From Trileptium ribeirensis (taxonomy: Eukaryota; Nematoda; Enoplea; Enoplida; Thoracostomopsidae): a stretch of DNA of 64,000 nt. Positions 35,723 through 45,363 of this stretch are shown piece by piece; within the stretch, counting starts at the first letter, position 1, and each line of letters opens with the position of its first letter. Where the stretch lies: the NCBI GenBank assembly GCA_030248225.1, contig JASANE010000138.1:1-64000 (forward strand), written 5' to 3'. The notes below the pieces were generated by a model. The model worked only from the letters and a program-made list of their open reading frames with translations. It was not told where the DNA came from and searched no databases. Position numbers and translations under genes: made by a program.

Positions 35723-36213
35723 TATTGATACGTTTCACGAATATTGATTCTAACGTATTGTTGACGAAGCACTTTATCCAAATCGTATGTTGCGAGATGT
35801 TTCATAGGTCTTGCTCCAATATAATGGTTGCTGAAAGTATATCCGCGATAAATCCCAACCGATCGTACCAGTATAAGTCCGTGTTGATAAGAAATTGATA
35901 AGTGCATAAACAAATGTTTAAATACATCAAATAGATAAACCATTTGTGCGCTCCATTTAAGACTTTTCGGTGGTTTGAGTCGAACGTTAAAATTCAAATT
36001 CGACGACGTTTTGTTGATCCATTGAATATCGTAACCGTTTGATGGGTTCCACTTTTCACTTGAACCGTTTGTCCAATCGTCGAAGCATAGGTTTCTCGTA
36101 CAATTGTGTGGGTTCCATGTATTACACTTTACACTTAAGAACAATATAACCGTCTCCCCAACGATTGTTATAAGTAATACAGCATATAATGTAATAAAAC
36201 GTTTTTTATCCAT
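35722..36213 (-). CDS. Polinton single-pass membrane protein, probable glycoprotein, intact
   Basis: I chose ATG 36,213 over an upstream frame extension because it lies 25 nt after the shared promoter-like motif and gives a clean N-terminus. The 163 residues begin MDKKRF and then a hydrophobic segment of about 20 residues (positions 7-27, LYAVLLITIVGETVILFLSV), a signal anchor or signal peptide. The rest is Cys/Trp-rich at first and has three N-glycosylation sequons (NCT, NGS, NKT), consistent with a lumenal or external domain. No family recognised. Unlike the polymerase and capsid genes it has no nonsense codon. It ends in TAATG shared with the coiled-coil gene. Confidence 0.68.
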   Translation of the reverse strand: MDKKRFITLYAVLLITIVGETVILFLSVKCNTWNPHNCTRNLCFDDWTNGSSEKWNPSNGYDIQWINKTSSNLNFNVRLKPPKSLKWSAQMVYLFDVFKHLFMHLSISYQHGLILVRSVGIYRGYTFSNHYIGARPMKHLATYDLDKVLRQQYVRINIRETYQ

Positions 36214-36237
36214 GATTGATACAAATGTATCTTTAGA

Positions 36238-36250
36238 CCTTTTAAGACAT
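36238..36250 (-). promoter_or_regulatory. Polinton gene-start motif, before the membrane-protein gene
   Basis: Minus strand ATGTCTTAAAAGG, between the stop of the major capsid gene (36,257) and ATG 36,213. Confidence 0.65.
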
Positions 36251-36256
36251 TTTATT

Positions 36257-37500
36257 CTAAAATACTTCTTTATTTGAGTTAATATGTTGTTCAGCTGTAA
36301 ATTCCCCCATTGCAAAAATAACAATAGCCTTTTTCAACTCTTCCGCAAAATCAATCGAAAATCTCAATTGCCCATCTGGTGGGTTTGAGAGATAATTGCG
36401 TCACTACTGTGATCTTTGCTCAAATCAATACAAAATATATGATAGCCTGCGCCTTGTCTAAAGCCAACTTCAGTCAAACCTAAGTTTTCAGTTCTGCTGT
36501 TTAACGCATATAATGTATCATAAAACAACCTCATATCATTACCAGCTTTACACGGTAGAGATATATTACACGGGTAACGATCATCATTCATAAATACTGT
36601 AAAGCTATTCATATCAGGTAAAGTTAGTTTAAACAAATTTGACTTTGCTGCACCAGTATACGCTTCCTGCGTTATTCCCCAAATGTATATTCTTCGAGGT
36701 AATGTTCCTTCGAAAATTGTTCAATCTACGTTTTGTAAACCTTTATTTACTGAAAGAGTTTGAACTTTATACCCTATACTAGGAAATTTCACAGCACTGC
36801 TATTTAAAATTTTATCTTGGTGTTCAAGAGCTTGTTTTGTTAGCCTTGCCGTCGGTATGTAGAGTTTGAAATCATTTATTCGAACTAAAAGTTTATTGAC
36901 TTTTTCATGCAACAATATTAGAGATGGTGAAATTCGTGTAAATTTAAATTCTAGTCTACTTTTTGGGGGTAGATATGTGGGAGTGAAATGTGCCTCTGTA
37001 ATGATAGGAAAGTAAAGTACATTTTTGTGACATTGCAGTTAATGCGTTCCTATAAACGGAACCTTCATTGCCTTGTAGGTCATCAAACATATACGTCTGA
37101 TCGGGTTTATAGAGACATCCTGCCAAATACTGTTTCCTTTGCTCTTCATTCATATGTAGCATGTACAACACATATGTCATCCATGGGTGATGCTTTTGGT
37201 TGAATGTTATACGTTCTCCGTTGATTTTCATCTAAACTGATGAGAATAGTGCATAACCAAACATATTGCATGGTGTAAACTTAAGGTTTGCGTCCTTAAT
37301 CTCCTTACCATCACCTTTAAGTATCTGAAAATCAATATATGCAAATATTTCTGATATATCAACTAAATCAAAAGTACTTTCACCAATTTTAAAACGAAAT
37401 GAATCATCCGTTTCCCTGGTAACGTTGTTTCACATGACACTTCTACCAACTGTATCGATATTATCGATTGCTGAACAGGGTATTGATTTCGCTGCCAACT
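36257..37500 (-). pseudogene. Polinton major capsid protein, broken
   Basis: Double jelly-roll capsid protein of the virus-like element. Recognised blocks: an N-terminal stretch near 37,240-37,420 (FDLVDISEIFAYIDFQILK), a middle block 36,956-37,231 (HPWMTYVLYMLHMNEEQRKQ), and a C-terminal third with FEGTLPRRIYIWGI, then GAGYHIFCIDLS, and finally RFSIDFAEELKKAIVIFAMGEF near 36,280-36,350, the conserved end of Polinton capsids. Defects: in-frame TGA at about 37,430, TAG at 37,232, a frameshift near 36,940, TGA at about 36,721, and a frameshift near 36,370. The start is uncertain. It cannot give a full protein. Confidence 0.85.
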
Positions 37501-37509
37501 AAGTTTTTC

Positions 37510-37654
37510 AACGCCGCATACGTTTGCAATTTTTCCTCTTCCTCTTCTTACGATCCTTTTTAAGACTTTTCTTCTTTACATTTTGTGTTACTGCGTTAAG
37601 TTGTTTTGACATATTGAAACAGAAGGGTGTTACTGCGTTAAGTTGTTTTGACAT
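37510..37654 (-). CDS. Polinton small basic protein (core-like), with duplicated start
   Basis: An ORF of about 48 codons beginning at ATG 37,654. It opens with MSKQLNAVT, repeated after 14 codons because of a 42-bp tandem duplication, so two start codons exist. The second half is Lys/Arg-rich (KKKSLKKDRKKRKRK), suiting a DNA-binding or nuclear-targeting core peptide such as small basic proteins in adenovirus-like particles. It sits between the minor and major capsid genes. No closer identification. Confidence 0.5.
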
Positions 37655-37663
37655 ATTGTTTCA

Positions 37664-37680
37664 ATCCTTTTTTAAGAACT
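37664..37680 (-). promoter_or_regulatory. Polinton gene-start motif containing the minor capsid stop codon
   Basis: Minus strand AGTTCTTAAAAAAGGAT. The TAA at 37,674-37,672 is the stop of the minor capsid gene and the next ATG is 10 nt on. Confidence 0.65.
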
Positions 37681-38288
37681 AAACCACAATCGAATAACCA
37701 TTTTCGCTCCGTGAAAGAACTCTACAAGTTCGAATTCACAATCAACAACTTCAAAACCAAGCACTTTAAACATACAATTATTCATGTCTAACGACATATT
37801 ATTTTTTGATGCTGACATTACATGTAACAATGGTTTATATCTTCCGTTGACCAATCGATCTTTCACAAATGAAGCCATTAAAAACGTAAGTTTGCACTTT
37901 CCAAGATCCAAGCATTGATCCCAACGTGCTTACCATTTTTTAAATGTACATTTTCAAAGCCAAACAACACCTGAATTTTCGGAAATAATTTTATTTCTGA
38001 GTTATCTAGCAAATATACACTAACCATATCACAGCATGGGTTAACTGTAAACTCAATGCTTGGGCTGAACATGTTTAGGTATGATATGAGATTATTGACT
38101 GTATAGTATCCTTTTTCTATCTTAAATTGTTTCCAAGATTTGTTTGAAAAGTACTCCATGGTACCTCCTTCTATGTTTACATGCTTTTCAGGAAGCCCTA
38201 TATCCAGCACTCTTACCTTAGTTGCACAAACCTCTGTCGGAAACTCGACAACTGGTTCGCTCAAGTCACAAACAACAACAACTTCCAT
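37672..38288 (-). pseudogene. Polinton minor capsid (penton-type) protein, one frameshift
   Basis: About 200 residues in two overlapping frames: 38,288-37,878 (starts MEVVVVCDLSE, contains GFENVHLKNGKHVG) and 37,911-37,672 (KCKLTFLMASFVKDRLVNG to the end). Size, position next to the major capsid gene and beta-rich sequence fit the single jelly-roll penton protein of Polintons. A shift near 37,880-37,910 is the only visible break. The start lies 23 nt from a promoter-like motif. Confidence 0.65.
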
Positions 38289-38310
38289 GATTGATAAATA
38301 AGTGATTTGT

Positions 38311-38326
38311 TGTCTTTTTAAGAATA
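38311..38326 (-). promoter_or_regulatory. Polinton gene-start motif containing the upstream gene's stop codon
   Basis: Minus strand TATTCTTAAAAAGACA; the TAA at 38,320-38,318 ends the preceding gene. ATG of the minor capsid gene is 23 nt downstream. Confidence 0.65.
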
Positions 38327-38737
38327 AGGTGGTCTCGATTTGGTTTTCTGCTCAGCTACTTTACCTTTTCTTCCTCGTCCAAAAGCTGACAAGGGTACTC
38401 CTCTAAGAAGTGTTTCAAATTTTTCTGAATCAAGAGGTCGAGGGGATGAAAAGTTTACATCTGAAACAAAGTATTTGACTAAATCGAAAATATTGGAACC
38501 AACGGTTTTGTCTGGGTAGATTACTATGTTATTGTCATTCAATTTTAAATCTTTAATATTGCTTAACATTAATTTAGCTTTTTATCGTAAATTTTTAGGA
38601 AACATGAGTGACAAATCTGGTTTTTTTCTAGTTTCATAAAGGGTTACTTCATTTCTTATTGGTTCTTTATGTTGTAATCCACCACTCTTAATTATATCCA
38701 ATCAACTAATCGGTACAACAGCCATATTACGCGCCAT
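38318..38737 (-). pseudogene. Polinton capsid-region small protein, two nonsense codons
   Basis: One frame of 140 codons from ATG 38,737 (MARNMAVVPIS) to TAA 38,318, broken by a TGA at codon 12 and a TAA between the two halves. The N-terminal MAR-x-M-x-V-VP start and the later LLRGVPLSAFGRGRKG phrase fit a small conserved protein found beside capsid genes in Polintons; its job is not established. Confidence 0.55.
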
Positions 38738-38744
38738 AATGTTT

Positions 38745-39010
38745 GTTAAATTAATTAATTAAATGCTTAACAATACCGGGGGGTTTGAGTAACTTTTTCT
38801 TTATAGAAGTTGAAATACGTTTACTTGCGATGTTTTTAAGAATTTTGCGTTTGGTTTTACTGTTTTGTAATAAATTATACACAATCTCCGCAAACACGTG
38901 AATTAGTCATTGGGGTGCAACTTTGATAACAGCTGTCACAACTTTAGACGATGATCCAGAAAGAAACTGTAACGCAATGAATTATGTTCAATATTTCGAG
39001 ACATTTTCAT
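38745..39010 (-). pseudogene. Polinton small alpha-helical basic protein remnant
   Basis: Begins at ATG 39,010 in one frame (MKMSRNIEHNS) and, after a shift, continues as VTAVIKVAPQ, LIHVFAEIVYNLLQ and KRISTSIKKKLLKPPG. The pattern (Ala-Pro, then LI-x3-E-x3-NLL, then KR/KKKLL) matches a short protein often placed next to the ATPase in Polintons. At least one frameshift and a stop. Confidence 0.45.
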
Positions 39011-39028
39011 AGTTACGAAAAATGCTAA

Positions 39029-39044
39029 TTCTTTTTAAGAATAT
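39029..39044 (-). promoter_or_regulatory. Polinton gene-start motif containing the ATPase stop codon
   Basis: Minus strand ATATTCTTAAAAAGAA; the TAA at 39,037-39,035 ends the ATPase frame. Next ATG 19 nt downstream. Confidence 0.65.
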
Positions 39045-39670
39045 ACAAACATGTGTTCATCATCAGGGAATATATTCTGTCGTACTCTCAATACATTTTC
39101 TGTTGGTGCTTTTAAATCGAGAAACAAGTACCCAAACAGTTCCTTCGTTGCTTGTTCAAATGCGTTTGAGAGAAACTGGGGATTGGAAGGCCACATTTGC
39201 TTTCCCAGGGTATGTATCATTGACTGATCTCTAAAGTTTGGGAACAAAACCATGTGTTGAGCATTTCGTGTAAAGGTTCGCATATATTTACCTTCATGAT
39301 ACAAATTTTGGGTCACAAAATTGTGCTTAATTTATTATGACGCATGCGGGGAAAATGCTGCTGCAAGCTTTTTATCGTTCGCTGCCTCAATGATCAAATC
39401 GTCGAATACACATAAAACGTGTCCTGTGCCTGTGGGAAACTCTGTGGGCACACCTACATAAAGCTCCAACTTTGGTATTTCATTCAACATTTTAGCATAT
39501 ATATCTGGAAAAATACTGTAACAGTACAAAATTTTATCTATCTTATCATCGAAGTACATGTGTTTGAGTAATCTATAAATCCATATTGTTTTTCCACTTC
39601 CAGTTTGACCACTCACAACATATGTGAATGGTAACTCCAAGGGTAATAGTATTTTATCACAGCTTGCCAT
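39035..39670 (-). pseudogene. Polinton genome-packaging ATPase (A32/FtsK type), two tandem stops
   Basis: Motor ATPase that would load DNA into capsids. From ATG 39,670 the frame shows Walker A GQTGSGKT (about residues 22-29) and Walker B HVLCVFDDLI (about 83-92), then reaches TAA TAA near 39,330; the same frame continues with VTQNLYHEGKYMRT, the conserved sensor region, and ends at 39,035. Apart from these two adjacent stop codons the 212-codon frame is intact and of normal length. Confidence 0.9.
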
Positions 39671-39724
39671 GGTTTTCGTGATTTCTTGTTGACGAGAAAT
39701 AACGATTACAGAAGATACATTTCT

Positions 39725-39740
39725 ATCTTTTTAAGACATT
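39725..39740 (-). promoter_or_regulatory. Polinton gene-start motif, before the ATPase
   Basis: Minus strand AATGTCTTAAAAAGAT, 55 nt before ATG 39,670, in the gap after the integrase gene. Confidence 0.65.
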
Positions 39741-39853
39741 ATATATCCATGGGTACGCGTTGTACCCCACTCTCTATCCATACAGATATGCCTTCAAATA
39801 GGTCGAATGTCTTTTTCATGTACTCATGAATTCATTGATATGGGGTACTCCAG

Positions 39854-40852
39854 CTACTTTACAAAGTACTCTATACCCCCTATGGTATTGCGTTTACGTA
39901 TAATTTTCTCAATCTTATATGTATCATCTGCAGTTTTAACTTTCTGCAACTCTTGTGCATAAAATTTGCCCAGTATAACTTCATTATTAGCATCAACAAT
40001 TTGATATACCGGTGGGTTATGGGGAAATTGCTCGATAACTGTAAACATTTCTCGCGACCACAGTGGATTAAAGCCACGCTCAAATAGAAGTCGTTCAACA
40101 GAAACACGTACAATATCACCCAGCTGAAATTTGTATCGTACTTCAATGTCTCTAGCTGGAAATAACTTTTCCCGAATTTCATCGTCATTATCAACCTTTG
40201 AAGGTGTGAAACCATAACTGTTTTCTGTATTGTTATAACTCTCTTTTAGTGATTGAAGATTATCTATATATCTACGGGAATTGTTTGCTGTTAAATATTT
40301 ATAAATTTTACCCTTTAATTTTCGTATAATAAAACGCTCAGCAATACTTGCTTTGTTTTCCTTATTCTTTGCTGTGTATACATTAATACCTTTATTCCTG
40401 CAGTATTCGTAAACTAAACTATTTACGAATTCCTTATCGTTATCAGTTTGAAAGTTTTCAGGTTGAATTCGTTCAAAAACTGATTTTAAAGCAGTTAGTA
40501 TGGTAGATGCTATCTTATTCTTAACGGTTACAACCCAAGCATACTTTGAAAAGCAGTCAATCACAACAAACAAGTATTTTATACCGTCATTATATGATGC
40601 TAGGTTGCCCATATCAGCTAAATCAGCCTGAAATAAATCATTTAGACCTTTCACAACAGTACGTTTACGTTTAAATTTTATCCTTCTAGGTTTGTGTAAA
40701 GTGTAAGTTTCCTGACCACGTAATCAATCTTGTACTTTTCTTAGCGTAACATTAATACCACGCTTTCTAGCTTCAGCGTATAGTTTAGATGCAGTGGAAA
40801 ACCCTGCACTGTTGGTGGGTTCGTAATAAATTACTTCCAGCTTCTCATCCAT
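39854..40852 (-). pseudogene. Polinton integrase, single nonsense codon
   Basis: Retroviral-type DDE integrase that would insert the element. From ATG 40,852 (MDEKLEVIYYEP) the frame has the helical N-terminal part, then a TGA at 40,726-40,724 where the family has Trp in the WLRGQETYTLHKP block, then the catalytic core: Asp in FQADLADMG, Asp in TDNDKEF and Glu in KASIAERFIIRKLKGK, spacing normal. The C-terminal part (about the last 60 residues, DIVRVSVERLLFERGFNP onward) is the SH3/chromodomain-like tail. All three catalytic residues survive. One base change inactivates an otherwise intact gene of about 332 codons. Confidence 0.92.
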
Positions 40853-40877
40853 TGCAATCCATTGAAACACAACTATA

Positions 40878-40893
40878 TTCCTTTTAAGACATT
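40878..40893 (-). promoter_or_regulatory. Polinton gene-start motif, before the integrase
   Basis: Minus strand AATGTCTTAAAAGGAA, 26 nt before ATG 40,852. This supports that start over a longer upstream frame. Confidence 0.6.
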
Positions 40894-41022
40894 CCTTCAT
40901 GTTTAACTGGTTGTCTATATCTGCTAAAATAAAAGGAACACGCACACCGAGATCTTAAGATTATTATTTATTTGTACAATATACATACAGCACATAATAT
41001 AATTAAACACACAATTACTGTC

Positions 41023-44000
41023 TTAATGGTCATCACACATTCCATCTAATAAATTCAAAAACTTTATATCACAATGTCCATATGCATTTGAAGTCACACC
41101 ATCATCCATAATATAACGCTTGTCATCGTATGCTGATAAACCTGTTTTGTTTAAAGCTACCGTGTTCAACATATGTTTGTTTGCTTGAATCATATTCATT
41201 TCATGCCTCTTTTTGTCATTGTTAAATAATGTATTATAATAATTTTCGTGTTTTATATCGTTCTAGACTATAAATTTCTTAATACCCTTCGCCCTCTTTC
41301 TCACCACACCACCACATTTAATACTATACATTTTCGATCGAAGGCCAACAAATTCTTCTATTGGTATCCCCGCTGTTTCTTCTTTCATTATTCCGAGTAC
41401 TTTCTTGTTCATAGTGTTATGAAGTTGGTGTTCGGTTGGGTAATAGCTCGTATCGAAGACGTCAAGGTTATTGAATATATCTTTATAGATATCGTTGGTT
41501 TTTACTTAGGAGCAAAGTGAATCTCTTTCGGTGAAAAGAGGTGTGCATTGGTTACCATATTGTCGCTTCATGTAATTGTAGTGAGGGTTTTTGAAAGGTC
41601 GAGCACAGTAAAGCCGACATATATGGGTTTGCATAGTTTCACAGTCTTACGGTGCATCTTTACTGCAACAAGATCTTCGTTAAATATTGATGACATTGTA
41701 TAGCGAGGGTTCGCTACCAATTTTGCATATTTATGATTATCAGTTACTAATTTGATGTCAACATATGCTCTCACATTTTCCATTGTTTTACCAAACGCTG
41801 CATTGTTGAGTAGTTTATATAAGTCCTTTTCAAAGTAACTTTTTGCTGTTTTTCGCATGGTGGTATTAAATGTAATGTACGGTTTCATCTACGCGCATTG
41901 GTTAATGACACAACACGGTGAGCTTGTTTCAGCTTTATTCCGAGACTCATATATTGTAAATTTCGCAAGTGTAGCTTGTAGATTCGTTTATTGTTGAGGT
42001 TTGGTACCAGTTTTTCTACGCTTGCAGTTGAGACGTTGAGTGACTCCTTGAGATTTCGTGAGTATGATGACAGCATGTCATTGCTAACTCTTAGTCGTTC
42101 AGGAGCCAATGGGTAGTCGTTTTGAAGTTAGTGTATGTCGTCTGGGTACTCAAGATCTGCTTCTAATACATAGCCAATATCACCTTCTGAATCCACCATC
42201 GACCAATTAATTTTATCAATATCTTCGCGCACCATCCACTTAAACTTGTTGCATGGTAGTTTTTCAATTATAGACCTACCATATAAATTGTTCGCGTCGA
42301 GATACATAATGTATTGTGTTGGTTCAGTCCTGTCGTAACCCTCAACGTAGGGGTTATTTGCCTTCGCATAACGGCGTGATATTACCGAAACACCACCCCT
42401 AATTCCATCTTCAAAAAAGATGTACATATCCGAGTCGGAGATGAGATCTAGCTTTGCATTGGTAAGCTTTAAACATGCGTCCCATGCAAAGCTTGGTAAC
42501 GTTATGTAGTGAGAAGGGTCTAGTTGATACTTTTCCGTAGCAAATAGCCGAAAATTTTAAAAAACACGTCACATCAAAGAAGCACATCGGTTTTGAGGTA
42601 TAAATCGTGGCATTGACCAAGATTTTGAATGTTCGTCTCTTGCTCCACTGTTACTGCATGATTATAATCATCATCCGCAATCCCACACGCACTGAGTGAT
42701 GAATAAAATGCTGCTTGTGGTGGTAGTTGTTGTTCACTGAACCGATCGTTGCTGTCCATATATTCGTATGGGTACACACCTTTGCGAAGCAAGATATCAA
42801 TTTTATTCTTAAATTCCATCTTCATTGCTTTAAAATTGTCTATTCCATTATTTTTGAGATTATCTACTAGAGTTTCAAGTGATGATGATAAGAATTGAAA
42901 TGAGTCGATAAACCTTATCTTCCATCCAATTTCATCACCATCATCATCAGTATCATCGTTACCCAATATAAAGTCAATTCTATCAGCGTTTTCATCCCAA
43001 GGTGTGCCATTATCTCTTCCATCTATGGTAAAGGGGTTTTCATTTCTACTTTTCTTCAATCTGCGTTTGATTGAAAAAGACATGTAATCTTCCATTCCCT
43101 TCGCAATACACTCAATTTCAAGACCCTCTTCCTTGCACACAGCACCAAGCTCTTGCATAATTAGGTGTCCGTCATACCGCCGTAGGTTGTGGAATATGAC
43201 TGTGACATCACGACTGAGACGGTATCCAATATTATATTTAAGATGTGCTGCGCCTCGGTAACGACCACATAAATGACAGTGATCTTTTGCTTTATCCTCT
43301 TTGTTCATGATGCCACCACACAAGTAGCATGTTGATGAATTCCTATGATTGACCTTATCCTCATCCGTCGTCATAATTGTCTTTTGATTGTCCATGTGAC
43401 GCTAGTATTGCTCTGACATTTCAATAACTTGAAGTAGAAACTTTTTTACAGTACCGTCACCACGATATATAATTGGGTTACCAATGTGAATCTAATCGTT
43501 ACAGCAACTGAATACTTCAACAAGTCCGTAACCACGGGCGCATGATGTTGGTAAAGATTTGTGTATGATGCAGATTAAGATGGTTTACATGTGTCAACCT
43601 TCTGCAATAAATACTCAAAGTCTGCGTAGATAACGTACGGTGATCGCTGCATGTAGATTACTAAACTGAAGCGTGGAATTTTGTGGTGTGGTTTCGATAC
43701 GCGAAGGTTGATCATTGCGACATCTTTGAAGGTTTTCGATCCGCTGCTGTTGACTGTAACAAGGAATTAAGCACCTGTTTGCAAAAGAACTTCCTGCTTC
43801 GATGTCGCCGCTGATCATAAGGTAGGGGTCTAGCTTCCTAACGAGACAATAATGTTGTTTGTATAACAGTAAGTGAATATATCGTTGATTTTGAGTTGTT
43901 GAAATGAAGAGCGGGTAAATAATACAGTCTCCCAACCCATAGACATTTATATGCTATATCGTTTTGACGTTCGAATTTAGGAATATCTTGTAGCAATACA

Positions 44001-44631
44001 GGGTAACTGATTCCACTCATATTAGCTCCGTTTCATATTGTTTATAGTTTGCGACACGCTCTGCATGCTGCTTAAAGTCGAGTGGGTGTAGTGCAACCAA
44101 AACTGACCTTAGAAAGCAGTTATTATCTTCATTTTGTACATTTAAAACAGCATGTTTCCTACGAATCGAATCTGGTAGCTCTTGATATGATGATTCACGG
44201 AGGGGAAGGTAGGTGCTGATGTGAACATCTGCGTGTCGGACATCTTGAAGGACCCAACCTGATCCACGCGACTCGAAATCTTCTAGTTTTTTGACCAATT
44301 CGTTGAAAATGTCCCTAATAACATCACTAATGATTGAACCTGGTAATATTATTCGTACTTTATTGTTGAAATGTGCTGTCATCTGGGTCCCGTCCAACTT
44401 TTAAAGCACGACCTGAACGCTGATCCACAACTTGATGCCTCGATGCTGTTGATTCATGAGCTCCTCCAACAACGGTCGAGTCTACTTGAGAAATGTTGTT
44501 AAGTCGTTGATTACGTTATTGGGTACTATGTAGTAGCTTTGCAAGTACTCCTTAAGCGGCTTCGTCCATTGAAGAAGTCTCGCCGCATCGTTTTCGTAAA
44601 TCACCGTTGCTCTCTGCTCGCAACTTTCCAT
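41023..44631 (-). pseudogene. Polinton protein-primed DNA polymerase B, heavily decayed
   Basis: Would replicate the element using a terminal protein. From ATG 44,631 a series of shifted frames gives: the N-terminal region with FESRGSGWVLQDV and AVLNVQNEDNNCFLRSVL (44.0-44.4 kb), exonuclease I VIYADFE (about 43,630), a zinc-binding CYLCGG...DHCHLCGRYRGAAH block, Exo II FHNLRRYDGHLI (about 43,170), Exo III region ending DLYLKTDVLL, motif A DANNLYG (about 42,290), motif B NNAAFGKTMEN (about 41,800), motif C degraded to FTERDSL where DTD is expected (about 41,530), and the C-terminal YDDKRYIMDDG (about 41,120). There are several stops and at least four frameshifts. Normal full length is about 1,200 residues. 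Confidence 0.93.
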
Positions 44632-44658
44632 TTTTATTGGGTTGACATCTTCGACGCG

Positions 44659-44946
44659 TCATTGCTTGGTTAACGGTTGATATTTATCGTCACTAATCTG
44701 ACACTTACTTCCTAAGACAACCTGCTGAACTAATTGATTGACCAGTGCTTGCTCCGCTGTTGCCACACGGCGTGGTTTTGTGCCGTGAAATTTGATGGTA
44801 TGTCGCGCGAGATTATCACTTCGAGTGAATACGACTCCACACCATTCACAGTTGAAACGACCACCTAAGTGACTTGATCTCTTATGGCGCGCCATGTGAT
44901 CACGACGAGTGAACTGAATTTTACATATATCACATACAAATGCCAT
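44659..44946 (-). CDS. Polinton C2H2 zinc-finger protein, intact
   Basis: A 95-residue protein with two classical fingers at residues 5-26 and 34-55 (C-x2-C-x12-H-x4-H in each: CDICKIQF...HKRSSH and CEWCGVVF...HTIKFH), then a short basic and polar tail. Small zinc-finger ORFs often precede the polymerase gene in Polintons and may bind the terminal repeats or act as regulators, which is inference. It ends 28 nt before the polymerase start. A palindromic version of the shared motif runs into its ATG. Confidence 0.8.
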   Translation of the reverse strand: MAFVCDICKIQFTRRDHMARHKRSSHLGGRFNCEWCGVVFTRSDNLARHTIKFHGTKPRRVATAEQALVNQLVQQVVLGSKCQISDDKYQPLTKQ

Positions 44947-44960
44947 TCCTTTTAAGGAAT
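44945..44960 (-). promoter_or_regulatory. Polinton gene-start motif, palindromic, at the zinc-finger ATG
   Basis: Minus strand ATTCCTTAAAAGGAAT, a perfect palindrome whose last bases are part of the ATG at 44,946. Confidence 0.5.
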
Positions 44961-45187
44961 TATTCTATTATGTCTAACTCTGAAATATTATTTACAACAG
45001 ATTTAAAACAAACGCATAAATCAAGAGAATGAATATAGGATTGTATACTACACTAGCACTTGCTCTACTTATACAAACAGGCGAATACACATTGAACCAA
45101 TAATAGATTTTGTGACACCATCTTTTTTAGAGATTCTAATCATATACAAACGACTTAAATGGTACTTGTTACCGTTGACTGTCATTT

Positions 45188-45225
45188 TCTTTTTAAGAGA
45201 TTTTGAAATAAATTCTTAAAAACGG
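45188..45225. promoter_or_regulatory. Inverted pair of the Polinton motif (1)
   Basis: Minus-strand TCTCTTAAAAAGAA at 45,201-45,188 and plus-strand ATTCTTAAAAACGG at 45,212-45,225 face away from each other, 10 bp apart. Confidence 0.5.
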
Positions 45226-45323
45226 TGATGTTAGACGATAGAGTTTTTCCAACAACTGGTATCATTTAACCTATTTGTATGTTGACCTGGTAAAACCTTT
45301 ATTACATCTATTACAGTTTAGTT

Positions 45324-45363
45324 ACTTTTAAGAGATACTTCAGTAAACTCTTAAAAAGGGGTA
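45324..45363. promoter_or_regulatory. Inverted pair of the Polinton motif (2)
   Basis: Minus-strand TCTCTTAAAAGTAA at 45,335-45,322 and plus-strand AAACTCTTAAAAAGGGG at 45,346-45,362, the same arrangement as the pair 135 bp to the left. Could drive divergent transcription or serve as a control region. Confidence 0.5.

Noticed and set aside
37553..37570. Gene-start motif before the major capsid gene
   Set aside because: TCTTAAAAAGG here is also a Ser-Leu-Lys-Lys coding stretch of the basic protein, so it cannot be told apart from Lys-rich coding sequence, and the capsid start is uncertain.
39055..39075. TCATCAG near the ATPase end as a third hammerhead
   Set aside because: It is coding sequence for the conserved ATPase tail and no GAAA or stem II is placed correctly.
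34976..44631. TGA read as Trp inside the Polinton (recoding)
   Set aside because: Some TGA codons fall where Trp is expected, but TAA and TAG are also frequent in the same genes, there are many frameshifts, and TGG is used for Trp elsewhere in the element. Ordinary decay explains it.
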